Assembly (NCBI RefSeq): GCF_003123685.1
Contig: NZ_QCYJ01000003.1
Span: 62,001-126,000 of the forward strand
Source: Nocardia aurea
Lineage (GTDB): Bacteria > Actinomycetota > Actinomycetes > Mycobacteriales > Mycobacteriaceae
DNA length: 64,000 bases
Reading direction: 5' to 3'
The position numbers and the translations under genes are program-made. Positions 25,376-34,143 of the stretch are shown here, piece after piece. The notes below the pieces were generated by a model. It had not been told where the DNA came from. It was given only the letters and a program-made list of their open reading frames with translations, and did not search any database. Every line of letters starts with the position of its first letter. Within the stretch, counting starts at the first letter, position 1.

Positions 25376-26651
25376 GCGCCTGAGGGTCAACTCCCTGGCT
25401 CGCGTGGAGGGTGAAGGGGCGCTTCGCGTCGTCGTCGCGGATGGTCGCGTCGAACGCACCGAACTACGGATCTACGAGGCGCCGCGTTTCTTCGAAGCGT
25501 TCCTCCGTGGCCGTGCCTATACCGAACCCCCCGACATCACCGCGCGCATCTGCGGCATCTGTCCGGTGGCGTACCAGACCAGCGCCTGCAACGCACTCGA
25601 AGCGGCCTGTGGCGTCGAACTGGACCCGCCATTGGCCGACCTCCGCAGGCTGCTGTACTGCGGTGAGTGGATCTCCAGCCATTCCCTGCACATCTACCTG
25701 CTGCACATTCCCGACTTCCTCGGGTACCCCGACGCGATCACTCTCTCGGCCGACCACCGCGAACTCGTCGAACAGGGGCTGGCGGTCAAGAAGGCAGGTA
25801 ACGCGTTGCTCGAACTCCTCGGTGGCCGGGCGATCCATCCGATCAACGTCAGGGTGGGCGGCTTCTACTCGGTACCGTCTGCCGAGGACCTGGCATCGGT
25901 CGCCGAGCAACTACGTCACGCGCGCGACTACGCGGTGAATACCGCACGCGCGGTCGCGAAGTTCGAATTCCCCGACACCGAAATCGACGCGGAATTGCTG
26001 GCAGCCGCCGAACCGGACCGCTACGCCATCGGCTCGGGTGTCGTGCACACCAGCACCGGACTGCGCTTCCCCGCGGCAGAGTTCCCCGCGCACGTGGTGG
26101 AGCGTCAGGTACCGCACTCGACCGCCCTGTACGCCGAACTCGACGGCAAGCGATATCTGACCGGCCCTCTGGCCCGGTACACGCTGAACCACGCGCAGCT
26201 GTCCCCGAACGCGCGGCAGTTGGCGGCCGAGATCGGGCTCGGACGCCGGTGCCGCAACCCCTTTCGCAGCATCCTCGTGCGCGTGGTGGAAGTCGTGTAC
26301 GCCCTCGAGGAGGCACTGACGCTCATCGACGACTACGAACGCCCCGCCAGGGCAGCGGTTCCCGTCGCGGCTCGAGCCGCGACCGGCCACGGGGTGAGTG
26401 AAGCGCCGCGCGGATTGCTCTACCACCGTTACGAACTCGACGGTGACGGAATAGTCCGCGCGGCCGATATCGTCCCGCCCACGTCACAGAATCAAGGCGC
26501 GATCGAGGAGGATCTGCGCGCGGTGGTCTCGGCCAACCTCGACCTCGACGATGACGCGCTCACGGCACTGTGTGAGCGCACGATCCGCAACTACGACCCG
26601 TGCATCTCCTGTTCGGCACATTTCCTGAATCTGGACATGGTGCGCAGATGA
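25359..26651 (+). CDS. [NiFe]-hydrogenase large subunit, group 3b (HydA-like, alpha)
   Basis: The 430-residue catalytic subunit has both nickel-binding signatures: L1 [10 protein letters not shown] (Cys65, Cys68) and L2 [11 protein letters not shown] (Cys415, Cys418, His421), followed by a nine-residue tail that the maturation protease would remove. The N-terminal [10 protein letters not shown] is the conserved active-site entry motif. The ATG at 25359 has AAAGGAG upstream and lies within the small-subunit gene. The stop overlaps the protease gene by ATGA. Hyp maturation genes (hypA-F) are not in the window and must be encoded elsewhere. Confidence 0.93.
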   Translation: MGQRTRRLRVNSLARVEGEGALRVVVADGRVERTELRIYEAPRFFEAFLRGRAYTEPPDITARICGICPVAYQTSACNALEAACGVELDPPLADLRRLLYCGEWISSHSLHIYLLHIPDFLGYPDAITLSADHRELVEQGLAVKKAGNALLELLGGRAIHPINVRVGGFYSVPSAEDLASVAEQLRHARDYAVNTARAVAKFEFPDTEIDAELLAAAEPDRYAIGSGVVHTSTGLRFPAAEFPAHVVERQVPHSTALYAELDGKRYLTGPLARYTLNHAQLSPNARQLAAEIGLGRRCRNPFRSILVRVVEVVYALEEALTLIDDYERPARAAVPVAARAATGHGVSEAPRGLLYHRYELDGDGIVRAADIVPPTSQNQGAIEEDLRAVVSANLDLDDDALTALCERTIRNYDPCISCSAHFLNLDMVRR

Positions 26652-27130
26652 CCCGCTCGCGGACTGTCACGATCGGTATCGGCAACGAATTCCGTCGTGA
26701 CGACGGCGTCGGACTCGTCGTCGCCTCCGCGCTCGATGGACTCGGCCTCGCCGATGTCGCGGTGCTGACCAGCGATGGCGAACCGAGCGATCTACTCGAT
26801 ATCTGGGCCGATGCGGACCTGGCGATCGTGATCGACGCCGTCCTCTGCCGACCCGCGACCCCCGGCCGTGTCCGGTGTGTCGAGGGCGACGCGCTGCCGA
26901 TCGGCATCGGCACCGTCGGCTCCCACGCTCTCGGACTCCCGCACGCGGTGGCGCTGGGACGGGCCCTGGGCCGTTTCCCCCGCGAACTCGTCGTCGTCGC
27001 CGTGGAGGCGGCCTGCCTCGATGTCGGTGTCGGCCTGTCCGAACCTGTGGCCGCCGCCGTACCACGGGCGGTCGAGACGGTGCTGGCGGAGGTGAATCGA
27101 GTGCGCACCGGGGCACTACTGCCGGAGTGA
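26648..27130 (+). CDS. Hydrogenase maturation endopeptidase (M52 family)
   Basis: The 160-residue protease has the family start IGIGNEFRRDDGVGLVVA, with the nickel-sensing acidic residue, the middle AIVIDAV and the conserved His in GSHALGLP. M52 proteases clip the C-terminal tail of the large subunit after Ni insertion. Encoded directly after the large subunit with an ATGA overlap, it is almost certainly specific for it. It ends 15 bases inside the convergent WS/DGAT gene. Confidence 0.9.
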   Translation: MTRSRTVTIGIGNEFRRDDGVGLVVASALDGLGLADVAVLTSDGEPSDLLDIWADADLAIVIDAVLCRPATPGRVRCVEGDALPIGIGTVGSHALGLPHAVALGRALGRFPRELVVVAVEAACLDVGVGLSEPVAAAVPRAVETVLAEVNRVRTGALLPE

Positions 27131-28534
27131 GGGATGCCCCTTTCGGTCGACGGCACTCGACGGTTTCGGCCCCCCGGCGAGGTCGAGCACCCGCTGGAAA
27201 CCCTCGCCGAGACATTCGACCAGCGAGGTGATGTCGGGGATCGCGGCGGTGTCGGCGTTGATGGCGATGCAGCAGGTGTCGATGTGCGAGGTGAGCGTGA
27301 TATTGACCGCCGTGCCGATGGTGGGTCCGAACGCGAACATCCGGTCGATCCGTGCTCCCGCGAGATACAGGGGAATCGGGGATCCGGGAACGTTGGAGGC
27401 GACGAAATCGACGTGCTTGAGCATTTCGGTGAGCAATCCGACCGGTAAACGGTTGAGGGCGGCCGCGACCGCGCTCGACAACGGGATCGCCGGTTCGTGG
27501 CGCCAGCCCCTGATCGTGGCGTCCACCGCGCGCACGAGGTCTTCGGTCTCGGCGATGTCGATCGGTAAGGCGAAGCGCACGAGGGTGATCCGGTTGCCGC
27601 CGAGCGGATCCTCGGGTGTTCGAAGACTGATCGGCATGGTCACCCGCAGTCGATCCACCGCTACCCCGTGCTCGGCGTGGTAGCTGCGCAACCCGATGAT
27701 CACCGAGGTGAGGAAGACGTCGTTCATCGTGGCGCCGACAGCGTGCGCGGCGTCGCGCAACCGGGCGGTGGGTACTTCGAGCATCGCCAGTTCCCGACAG
27801 GTACTCCGCTTCGTCATCAACGGCGACAGTGTCGCGGTGATGGGCCGGACCAAACGGGCCAGGGAGGCGACCAACATCGAACTGTCACGCACCGTCCGGG
27901 CCGGGTGGGTGACGGCTCGCCACGCGGTGGGCAGTGTCGCGGTGATACCGCCGCGCAGCAGGTCTGTGCCGACCGACCAGTTCCAACCGGCGATATCCCG
28001 CAGGAGGCCGTCACCGCCCGCCGGTAGACCAGGCGGGCGGTCGCGCTCGGTTCCCTCCCGATCGGCATCGAGGATCTCCGAGGCGATCCGAATTCCGCCG
28101 ACACCGTCGGTGAGGCTGTGATGGACCGTCAGCACCAGCGCGGCCGCGGCGCCGTCCAGACCGGTCAGCAGGGTCGAGCGCCACAGCGGCCGGACCGGAT
28201 CGAACGCGGTCATCGCCTCGGTGCGGGCGAAATCCAGCACCGCCGCCGGATTCGCCGGTTTCGGTAGCGCGACGCGGCGGACATGCCAGAGCAGGTCGAA
28301 ATCCGGATCGGGTTCCCAGCGCGGCGGTGTGAGGCCGAACGGCACGGCGACGAGCCGATCTCGCAATCTCGGAACCACGCGCGTGCCGCGATCGATGGTG
28401 CTCACCAGACGGTTCCAGTCCGGATCGGCGTCGAGCAGCAGTACCGACACGATCGTCGAGCGCAGGGTGGGGTCACGCTCCATGTTCCAGGAGAACAGAT
28501 CCGACTGCGACATATGGGATTCGCGGTGGTTCAT
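27116..28534 (-). CDS. WS/DGAT-type acyltransferase (wax ester/triacylglycerol synthase)
   Basis: The 472-residue enzyme has the active-site motif VHHSLTDGVGG (HHxxxDG) near residue 140. It also has family blocks PRWEPDPDFDLLWHV near 75, LSSAVAAALNRLP and ASNVPGSPIPLYLAGARI in the C-terminal domain. Members esterify fatty acyl-CoA to diacylglycerol or long-chain alcohols at lipid droplets; Tgs1 (Rv3130c) is the DosR-induced member that builds triacylglycerol in hypoxia. Which substrate this one uses cannot be told. The ATG at 28534 is used; a second ATG lies seven codons in. A poor DosR-like sequence lies 59-75 bases upstream. It may be cotranscribed after the USP gene 87 bases upstream. Confidence 0.87.
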   Translation of the reverse strand: MNHRESHMSQSDLFSWNMERDPTLRSTIVSVLLLDADPDWNRLVSTIDRGTRVVPRLRDRLVAVPFGLTPPRWEPDPDFDLLWHVRRVALPKPANPAAVLDFARTEAMTAFDPVRPLWRSTLLTGLDGAAAALVLTVHHSLTDGVGGIRIASEILDADREGTERDRPPGLPAGGDGLLRDIAGWNWSVGTDLLRGGITATLPTAWRAVTHPARTVRDSSMLVASLARLVRPITATLSPLMTKRSTCRELAMLEVPTARLRDAAHAVGATMNDVFLTSVIIGLRSYHAEHGVAVDRLRVTMPISLRTPEDPLGGNRITLVRFALPIDIAETEDLVRAVDATIRGWRHEPAIPLSSAVAAALNRLPVGLLTEMLKHVDFVASNVPGSPIPLYLAGARIDRMFAFGPTIGTAVNITLTSHIDTCCIAINADTAAIPDITSLVECLGEGFQRVLDLAGGPKPSSAVDRKGHPSLRQ

Positions 28535-28621
28535 GGCCTGCTGCCTTCGTCGACGTCGTCGTCCCCCGGTGTCGTGCGGCCCGGTCCGGCACGGACGAAA
28601 GATGTCCCTGTCCGACGCTTC

Positions 28622-29491
28622 TCAGCTCCGGGTCCTGGCGATGATGATCGGCACTTGCGCGCCGTGCAGCACCGCTTGACTGACCGAACCGAGCGTCATG
28701 CCCGCGAATCCGCCGCGGCCGTGACTGCCGACCACGATGAGTTCCGCGTGTTCGCCGGTCTCGAGTAGACGTTTCGCCGGGCGGTCTTCGACGACGATCC
28801 GCGACACCGGCACGTCCGGGTAGGTCTCGCAGTACCCCGCCAGGGCCTGGGCGACCAACTCTTCTGCTTCCTGCTGCATTTGGTGGCGAGGAAGGTAGCG
28901 CAACAGCTCCGTCCAGGTCAGCACGGCGACGAGTTCGGCGCCGCGGTGCGAGGCCTGGTCGAAGGCGATCTCCACGGCGTTGGTGCTGGCCGGGGAGCCG
29001 TCGACGCCGACGATGACGCGGCCGGGCCGTTCGGGGACGGCGTATGTCTGCGGTATCACCGCGACGGGGCACTCGGCGTGGCGCGCGAGCGCGGTGCTGA
29101 CCGAACCGAGTATGCCTCGCCCGAAAGCGCCGAGTCCGCGAGTGCCCACCACGAGCATCCGCGCGTTCTTGGATCGGTCGCGCAGCGCCGGAATGGGCGG
29201 CGCCTGGATCAGGTCGGTGATGATGTCGATGTCACCGAGGGGAGCGGCGGCCGCCGCCGCGGCCTCGCGTGCGGTCTCGAGGGCGGCGCCACCGTCGCGC
29301 CGGTAGATGTCGTAGTCGAATTGATCGAAGGCGATGCCCGGGCCGAATTCGATCGGCGCGATGATCCCGTGCAGCAGAGTGAGCGGGAGGTGGCGCCGGG
29401 CCGCCTCGATGGCTGCCCAGCTCACGGCGGCCAAGGCGTTCTTCGAACCGTCGATGCCGACGATGATGGCGTTGTCATTGCTGGGGGACAT
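28622..29491 (-). CDS. Tandem universal stress protein
   Basis: The 289-residue protein holds two UspA domains (about 1-148 and 155-289). Each starts with a beta-strand/Asp (IIVGIDGSKN, VIVGVDGSPAS) and ends with an ATP-loop motif (VVGTRGLGAFGRGILGS and VVGSHGRGGFAGMTLGS), matching the G-2X-G-9X-G(S/T) signature. M. tuberculosis Rv2005c, Rv2623 and Rv1996 share this architecture and are DosR-induced ATP-binding growth regulators. The promoter has two DosR-like half-palindromes and is nearly the same as that of the USP at 37797. The gene lies 213 bases downstream of dosR on the same strand. Confidence 0.9.
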   Translation of the reverse strand: MSPSNDNAIIVGIDGSKNALAAVSWAAIEAARRHLPLTLLHGIIAPIEFGPGIAFDQFDYDIYRRDGGAALETAREAAAAAAAPLGDIDIITDLIQAPPIPALRDRSKNARMLVVGTRGLGAFGRGILGSVSTALARHAECPVAVIPQTYAVPERPGRVIVGVDGSPASTNAVEIAFDQASHRGAELVAVLTWTELLRYLPRHQMQQEAEELVAQALAGYCETYPDVPVSRIVVEDRPAKRLLETGEHAELIVVGSHGRGGFAGMTLGSVSQAVLHGAQVPIIIARTRS

Positions 29492-29530
29492 GAGTCGGAG
29501 TCCTTCGGGTCCGTTGATTTCGACTACCCG

Positions 29531-29598
29531 TAGGTTAAGGATCGCGGGTGGTCGACCACGGCTGTCTTTGGTCCCGAATCACCGGGACCGAAGGCATG
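29531..29598 (-). promoter_or_regulatory. USP promoter with DosR-like boxes
   Basis: On the minus strand, TTCGGGACCAAAGACAGC (29578-29561) resembles a DosR box and stands 70 bases before the ATG. A second box-like ATGCCTTCGGTCCCGG is centred near 29590. TAACCTA (29537-29531) is a likely -10 element. The box-to-ATG distance (70) is identical at the USP gene starting at 38711. Confidence 0.65.
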
Positions 29599-29704
29599 TT
29601 CTCGAGGGAGTGTCCGCGTAGCCCCACGCGGACGGGCGCGTCACGGTCATCGTGCTCGAACATGCCCTCCGGAGCGGGCACTCGACGCGATCCCCGCGTA
29701 CGAC

Positions 29705-30361
29705 TTATTCCTTCCATTCCTTGCGGGTGGGCGGATCGAGCTTGGAGGCGAGCACGGCGGCCTGTGTGCGCCGCTCGACACCGAGTTTGGTCAGCAGTCG
29801 GGAGACATAGTTCTTCACGGTCTTCTCCGCCAGGAACATGCGCCCGGCGATCTGGCGGTTGGTCAGTCCCTCGCCGAGCAATCCGAGCAGGACGCGTTCC
29901 TGGTCGGTGAGTGTGGCGAGCGGTCCGGTGTCGGATTCTGTTTCGGCGCGTAGTTTCGCCATCAGGGCGGCCGCGGCGCGATTGTCGAGCAGCGACTTTC
30001 CTTCCGCGACCTGGCGGATGGCAGTGACCAGTTCGAGGGTGCCGATGTCCTTGACGACGTAGCCGCTGGCACCGGCCAGGATCGCGTCGAGCATGGCCTG
30101 CTCGTCGGTGAAGGAGGTGAGGATCAGGCAGCGCAGCTCGGGATGGTGATCCAGCAGTTCGCGGCACAGCTCGATGCCGTTGCCGTCGGGCAGTCGGACA
30201 TCGAGTACGACGACATCGGGTCGCAGAGCGGGGATACGGGCGAGTGCGTGCGACACCGACCCGGCTTCGCCGATGACCTCGAGATCCGGCTCGGCGCCGA
30301 TCAGATCGGCGACACCGCGTCGCACGATGTGGTGGTCGTCCACCAGGAAGACTGTGGTCAT
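29705..30361 (-). CDS. dosR: DosR/DevR response regulator
   Basis: The 218-residue NarL-type regulator has a receiver domain with phospho-acceptor Asp54 ([17 protein letters not shown]), Asp8/Asp9, Thr82 and Lys104 at the same positions as M. tuberculosis DosR. A LuxR-type HTH follows, ending [26 protein letters not shown]. Long identical blocks ([45 protein letters not shown]) make orthology very likely. It would bind the GGGAC-type boxes throughout this window. It starts 27 bases after the stop of the Rv2004c-like kinase, suggesting cotranscription. No DosS/DosT sensor is adjacent or elsewhere in the window, unlike the mycobacterial dosRS operon. Confidence 0.93.
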   Translation of the reverse strand: MTTVFLVDDHHIVRRGVADLIGAEPDLEVIGEAGSVSHALARIPALRPDVVVLDVRLPDGNGIELCRELLDHHPELRCLILTSFTDEQAMLDAILAGASGYVVKDIGTLELVTAIRQVAEGKSLLDNRAAAALMAKLRAETESDTGPLATLTDQERVLLGLLGEGLTNRQIAGRMFLAEKTVKNYVSRLLTKLGVERRTQAAVLASKLDPPTRKEWKE

Positions 30362-30388
30362 GTGGCACTACCTCCATCGCACATGTTC

Positions 30389-31909
30389 TCAGCTTACGGC
30401 GGCGTTCGGTGACATGCGCCGAAGTCCGACGTCGATCTGCTGATCGAAACCCGTCGATTCCGCGCGGTCCCACGCGCGGCGCGCGGCGGCGATGGTGTCG
30501 GTGAGGGTCAACGCGGTATCCACCGGCACCGCCTCGGGCCAGACGCTCGCCGTCACCGCCATATCCGCGGCGATCTGTGGTGTCGCGTCGGAGTCACCGC
30601 CCGCGCGGTGGCGCAGACGATTGTCGGCGACCGATGGGGGGCAATGGCACCGAAGTCGCAGTATATCGGCGTCCGACTCCTCGGCGAGCTCGGCCGCGCG
30701 CTGTCTTTCGACGGCATCGATCCAGCTCGCGTCGAGAATCACGGAGCGGCCGGCGGCCAGCAGTTCTCTTGCCTTACTTCGTAATTCGCTGTATACGCGG
30801 GCCTTCGCGGTGGCCGAATACGCGCCGACGCCGAAGCTCCCTGTCGCGCCGGTGACTTTGTGCGCGGCGCGAAGCTGTGCGCGCACGTGGTCGCTGGAGA
30901 GCAGTGCCGCATCGGTGGCGGCGCCGAGTTCGCGGGCGACCGTCGATTTCCCGGTTCCGGGAAGGCCCCCGATCAGCACGAGACGAACGGCCGCGCGCTC
31001 GAGGTGGCGCAGAGCCAGCAGCAGGTGCCGGTGCACTCTGTCACGGGCGGCTTCCTCGCCTTGACCGAAACGGATGACGTCGACCTTCGCGCGGACAAGA
31101 GCGCGATAGGCGATGTAGTGCGAACGCAACGAGGTGGGGGCGGTGTCCTCGGTCGCTCGCTGGTAGTCGTCGAGAAGTCGCGTGCTCAGCTCGGCGTGTC
31201 CGCGGTACTCCAGATCCATCGCCAGGAACGCGATGTCGTCGAGGCAGTCCACGTAGCGGAGTCGGTCGTCGAAGTCGAGACAATCCAGCACACGGAATCC
31301 GTCCGCCAGTTCGAAGATGTCCTCGGCTTGCAGGTCGCCGTGTCCGTCGACGATGCGGCCTTCGGCGATCCTGGCATTCAGCAGAGGTTCTCGGCCGTCG
31401 ATATAGCGCATCGCCAACCATTCGATCCTGGCGACGATTCGCGGATCGGCGACATCGGCCGGTTGATCGATGAAACCGTCCAGCAGAACGCGCCAGCGGC
31501 GGCGTAGCGCGGCCGCGGAACCTTCCGTGTCGATGTCGTGACCTCGCCGCGCGGTCCGGTGGAACTCGGCGATGACCTGAACCAGCGCGGACAGTTCCGC
31601 GGTGCCCGCGGCGGTGTCGAGGACATTGGACAGCCTGGCGTCCTCGGGCATTCGCCGCATCACCACCACCGGTTCGGCCGCGCCACCGCAGGGGTCGCTG
31701 AGATGGCCGACGCCCAGGTAGACATCCGCTGCCAAACGACGGTTCAGCTCGACCTCCCTGAGGCAGGCATGTTCACGCAGTCGCGGTGTACTGAAATCGA
31801 GGAAGTCTGTGCGCACCGACTTCTTGACCTTGTAGGCGCGGTCGGCACAGAGCACCACCAAACCGGTATGGGTCTCCCGTAGCTCGGCGGGCACCGTGTG
31901 ATCGGTCAT
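30389..31909 (-). CDS. Aminoglycoside-phosphotransferase-like / AAA P-loop kinase fusion (Rv2004c-like)
   Basis: The predicted product has 506 residues. The N-terminal part (about 1-320) resembles APH-type kinases: the Lys-containing YKVKKSVRTDFLDFS and the catalytic loop IVDGHGDLQAEDIF with LDFDD. The C-terminal part is a P-loop kinase, with Walker A LIGGLPGTGKSTVA near 340 followed by SSDHVRAQL and VILDASW. M. tuberculosis Rv2004c has this architecture and belongs to the DosR regulon; its substrate is unknown. The ATG at 31909 has GAGAGA upstream; a TTG nine codons earlier is less likely. dosR follows after 27 bases. GGGACTTTCGCATCC lies 84-98 bases upstream, within the preceding gene's 3' end. 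Confidence 0.87.
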   Translation of the reverse strand: MTDHTVPAELRETHTGLVVLCADRAYKVKKSVRTDFLDFSTPRLREHACLREVELNRRLAADVYLGVGHLSDPCGGAAEPVVVMRRMPEDARLSNVLDTAAGTAELSALVQVIAEFHRTARRGHDIDTEGSAAALRRRWRVLLDGFIDQPADVADPRIVARIEWLAMRYIDGREPLLNARIAEGRIVDGHGDLQAEDIFELADGFRVLDCLDFDDRLRYVDCLDDIAFLAMDLEYRGHAELSTRLLDDYQRATEDTAPTSLRSHYIAYRALVRAKVDVIRFGQGEEAARDRVHRHLLLALRHLERAAVRLVLIGGLPGTGKSTVARELGAATDAALLSSDHVRAQLRAAHKVTGATGSFGVGAYSATAKARVYSELRSKARELLAAGRSVILDASWIDAVERQRAAELAEESDADILRLRCHCPPSVADNRLRHRAGGDSDATPQIAADMAVTASVWPEAVPVDTALTLTDTIAAARRAWDRAESTGFDQQIDVGLRRMSPNAAVS

Positions 31910-31948
31910 CGGCAATCTCTCTCGCGTGGGGAACAAGCCAACAATCGC

Positions 31949-32908
31949 CTATCCGCGACCACGTCGGGATGGCCGAAGGTCATCGAGGCGCGGGGACTTT
32001 CGCATCCGCGGTGTGCTGATTCCACCGACCTGACCCGGGGCAGGCGAACGCTGTTCCACTGTGTCGATGACCGCGACCATCCGCGATCCGAGCTCCCGCG
32101 CTATCGGTGTCGGTGCGGGTCGGTCGTCGTCGACCGGCGAACCGGCCGGGTCGGCCGTCTCGATGACGGTGTTCGCGCCATCCGCGCGCAGCACGAGGTT
32201 GCACAGCAGGACAAGACCGGCCGAGGGGTCGTGCTCGAGTGCGCGGCAGGCCAGTTCCGGGTGGTACACGCCGAGGATCAGCAAGCCTTCCGGCGCCACG
32301 CGGAGTCTGTCCCGCAACCTCGCGCGGAGATCGACCTCGGTGGCGATGACGAAACCGTGTTCGTCCAGCACCTCCCGCACCAACGCGACCGCGTCGGCGA
32401 GCGGCGCGGGTACGCGGACCACGAACTCGGATGCCGAGACGACAGGTACACGGAGTTCGGTCACCAGTTCGCTCGGGTGGACGGCTTCGTCCGGCGCGAC
32501 GAGGTAGACCTCGGTCGCGGGTCCGCAGACCCGGAGATTCGAGGCGCCGATCCATTCGTACAGCTCCCGATAGGCGGTGCCTATGTGCTCGTACCCGCCG
32601 CGATGGGTCGTGTAGGCGAACTGCGCCGGACGGGTTCGCCGCACCGTGAGTTGGTCGAGGGTCTCGCCGACGGGGCCCGCGGTGACGGGAAGTCCGAATT
32701 CGGTGTCGATCGTGCGGCCGGACGCGAATTCGCCGTAGTAGGTCGTCGAGGGCGGTCCGGTCGGTGCCAGTCCGGTGCGGGCGGCCAGCTCGTAGAGCTG
32801 CCGCATACCCGCGCCGATATCGTCGCCCGCCCGGTCGGCGCGTACGGCGCGCCGCAGTTCGAGTCGAGTGTGGGACGGTGACCGTGCCACCGCGATCCGA
32901 TACGACAT
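31949..32908 (-). CDS. GyrI-like domain fused to DUF302
   Basis: The product is 319 residues from ATG 32908 (a second ATG directly precedes it; GGAGG fits the chosen one better). Residues about 1-150 look like the AraC effector-binding/GyrI fold: TYYGEFASGRTIDTEFGLPV, QFAYTTHRGGYEHIGTAYRELYEWI. Residues about 160-285 look like DUF302: VREVLDEHGFVIATEVDLRARLR, LILGVYHPELACRALEHDP, VLLCNLVLR. GyrI-like domains bind small hydrophobic ligands; the DUF302 role is unknown. A stand-alone DUF302 gene occurs at 46414. It lies 39 bases upstream of the kinase-dosR pair on the same strand and may be cotranscribed. The protein's function is unknown. Confidence 0.78.
   Translation of the reverse strand: MSYRIAVARSPSHTRLELRRAVRADRAGDDIGAGMRQLYELAARTGLAPTGPPSTTYYGEFASGRTIDTEFGLPVTAGPVGETLDQLTVRRTRPAQFAYTTHRGGYEHIGTAYRELYEWIGASNLRVCGPATEVYLVAPDEAVHPSELVTELRVPVVSASEFVVRVPAPLADAVALVREVLDEHGFVIATEVDLRARLRDRLRVAPEGLLILGVYHPELACRALEHDPSAGLVLLCNLVLRADGANTVIETADPAGSPVDDDRPAPTPIARELGSRMVAVIDTVEQRSPAPGQVGGISTPRMRKSPRLDDLRPSRRGRG
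31993..32007 (+). promoter_or_regulatory. Possible DosR-like box upstream of the kinase-dosR operon
   Basis: GGGACTTTCGCATCC has a perfect left half and centre but an extra two bases before the right half. It lies inside the 3' end of the GyrI/DUF302 gene, 84-98 bases before the kinase ATG. It could allow DosR autoregulation. Confidence 0.35.
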
Positions 32909-33242
32909 CATCGATCCTCCATTCGGGTCGCATGACCCGTTCGAGTCCCCGACCTCGTCGCGGCTCCGATGTCCGGGTCCCTTATCCGCATGCACTCGTG
33001 GTGCGGCGGCGAGCATCCGCGCGACGGTTCCGGAGAATCGATGCTAGGTACGGGCTCGCTGGTCCGGCAGTGCCGAACCGCCATCGTTCGACGGACCTTC
33101 GGTAGTAGTCGTCGATCCTCGAGCGACTGTCGGTACGCGGGATTCCTCGGCGCGGACGCAAGGGACTTTCGTCCCTGCCGTGAGAAGGCCGTGTCAGGAA
33201 GGCTCGATATCGCCAGCGACACCCGCCGAGGAAGGGCAGACA
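32909..33242. other. Divergent regulatory gap between GyrI/DUF302 and USP genes
   Basis: About 330 bases with no gene. It contains the strong box at 33162-33177 and a weak one, CGGACCTTCGGTAGT, near 33092. An open frame across it on the minus strand is only an N-terminal extension of the GyrI/DUF302 gene without an RBS. Confidence 0.5.
33162..33177 (+). promoter_or_regulatory. DosR-like box, best match in window
   Basis: GGGACTTTCGTCCCTG; with the preceding A, AGGGAC and GTCCCT form a perfect inverted repeat around a 4-base centre. It lies 66-81 bases before the USP ATG at 33243. Confidence 0.85.
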
Positions 33243-34133
33243 ATGACCGAGCACCGCACCGAGCACTCCGGTTCACAGCTGATCGCGGCTGTCGATGGTT
33301 CGGCGTGCTCGTATCAGGCGGCCGCGTGGGCGGCGGTCGAAGCATCGCTGCGCCGCCGCCCGCTGCACCTGATCACCGCGCTCTCGATCCCCTTCGGCTT
33401 GGGCCCGGGCCCGATATTGAGCGAGGCCGACGAGCGGTGGCTGCGTAGCGAACGCGAACAGATAGTCGCCGAGGCGGCGCGCATCGCGAGGGAGGTGGTG
33501 TCGGGCGAGGGGCTCGTTGTCACGACCGAGGTTTCCTACGACACCTTGATACCTGACCTGCTGGAGCGTTCGAAACACGCGGGCATGCTCGTCGTCGGAA
33601 GTCGCGGCATCGGCGCGTTCCAGCGTGGGCTGCTCGGGTCGGTCAGCACGGCCGTCGTCCGCCACGCGCATTGTCCGGTGGCGGTCATCCACGACATCGC
33701 GGGTCTCGATCCGGAATGGGTCGGCCGTCCCGTCGTCGTGGGGGTGGACGGCACAGACAACAGTGTGCCCGCGATCGAATTGGCCTTCGAGGAGGCCTCT
33801 ATGCGCAAGGTGGGGCTCACGGCGGTGCACACCTGGAGCGATGCGGGCGGCGTTGATCTGCCCTGGTCCGGATGGGATTCGGTGCGTGGGGCGGAAGAGA
33901 GGTCGCTTGCCGAGCGATTGGCAGGTTTCTCCGAGCGCTACCCCGATGTCTCGGTGCGACGGGTGGCGAAGGTGGACCGCCCCGTCCGCGCCCTGTTCGA
34001 CGAGTCGGAGAACGCTCAACTGGTCGTCGTGGGCAGTCACGGCCGAGGCGGATTCGCGGGTATGTTGCTCGGTTCCACCAGCAATGCGTTGCTGCATTCG
34101 GTGGAGTGCCCGATGATCGTGGTTCGCGGGTGA
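33243..34133 (+). CDS. Tandem universal stress protein
   Basis: The 296-residue protein has two UspA domains: IAAVDGSACSYQAAAW with LVVGSRGIGAFQRGLLGS, and VVVGVDGTDNSVPAIELA with VVVGSHGRGGFAGMLLGS. Both ATP-loop signatures are intact, so both domains may bind ATP. The ATG at 33243 has GAGGAAGGG upstream. It faces away from the GyrI/DUF302 gene across a region carrying the best DosR-like box in the window, and it converges on the Rv2030c-like gene. It is similar in length and motif order to the USPs at 28622 and 37797. Confidence 0.9.
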   Translation: MTEHRTEHSGSQLIAAVDGSACSYQAAAWAAVEASLRRRPLHLITALSIPFGLGPGPILSEADERWLRSEREQIVAEAARIAREVVSGEGLVVTTEVSYDTLIPDLLERSKHAGMLVVGSRGIGAFQRGLLGSVSTAVVRHAHCPVAVIHDIAGLDPEWVGRPVVVGVDGTDNSVPAIELAFEEASMRKVGLTAVHTWSDAGGVDLPWSGWDSVRGAEERSLAERLAGFSERYPDVSVRRVAKVDRPVRALFDESENAQLVVVGSHGRGGFAGMLLGSTSNALLHSVECPMIVVRG

Positions 34134-34143
34134 GGGGGGATGC

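Noticed and set aside
28593..28609. GGACGAAAGATGTCCCTG as a DosR box for the WS/DGAT gene
   Set aside because: Position is right, but the arms are spaced three bases too far apart for the motif; kept only as a remark.
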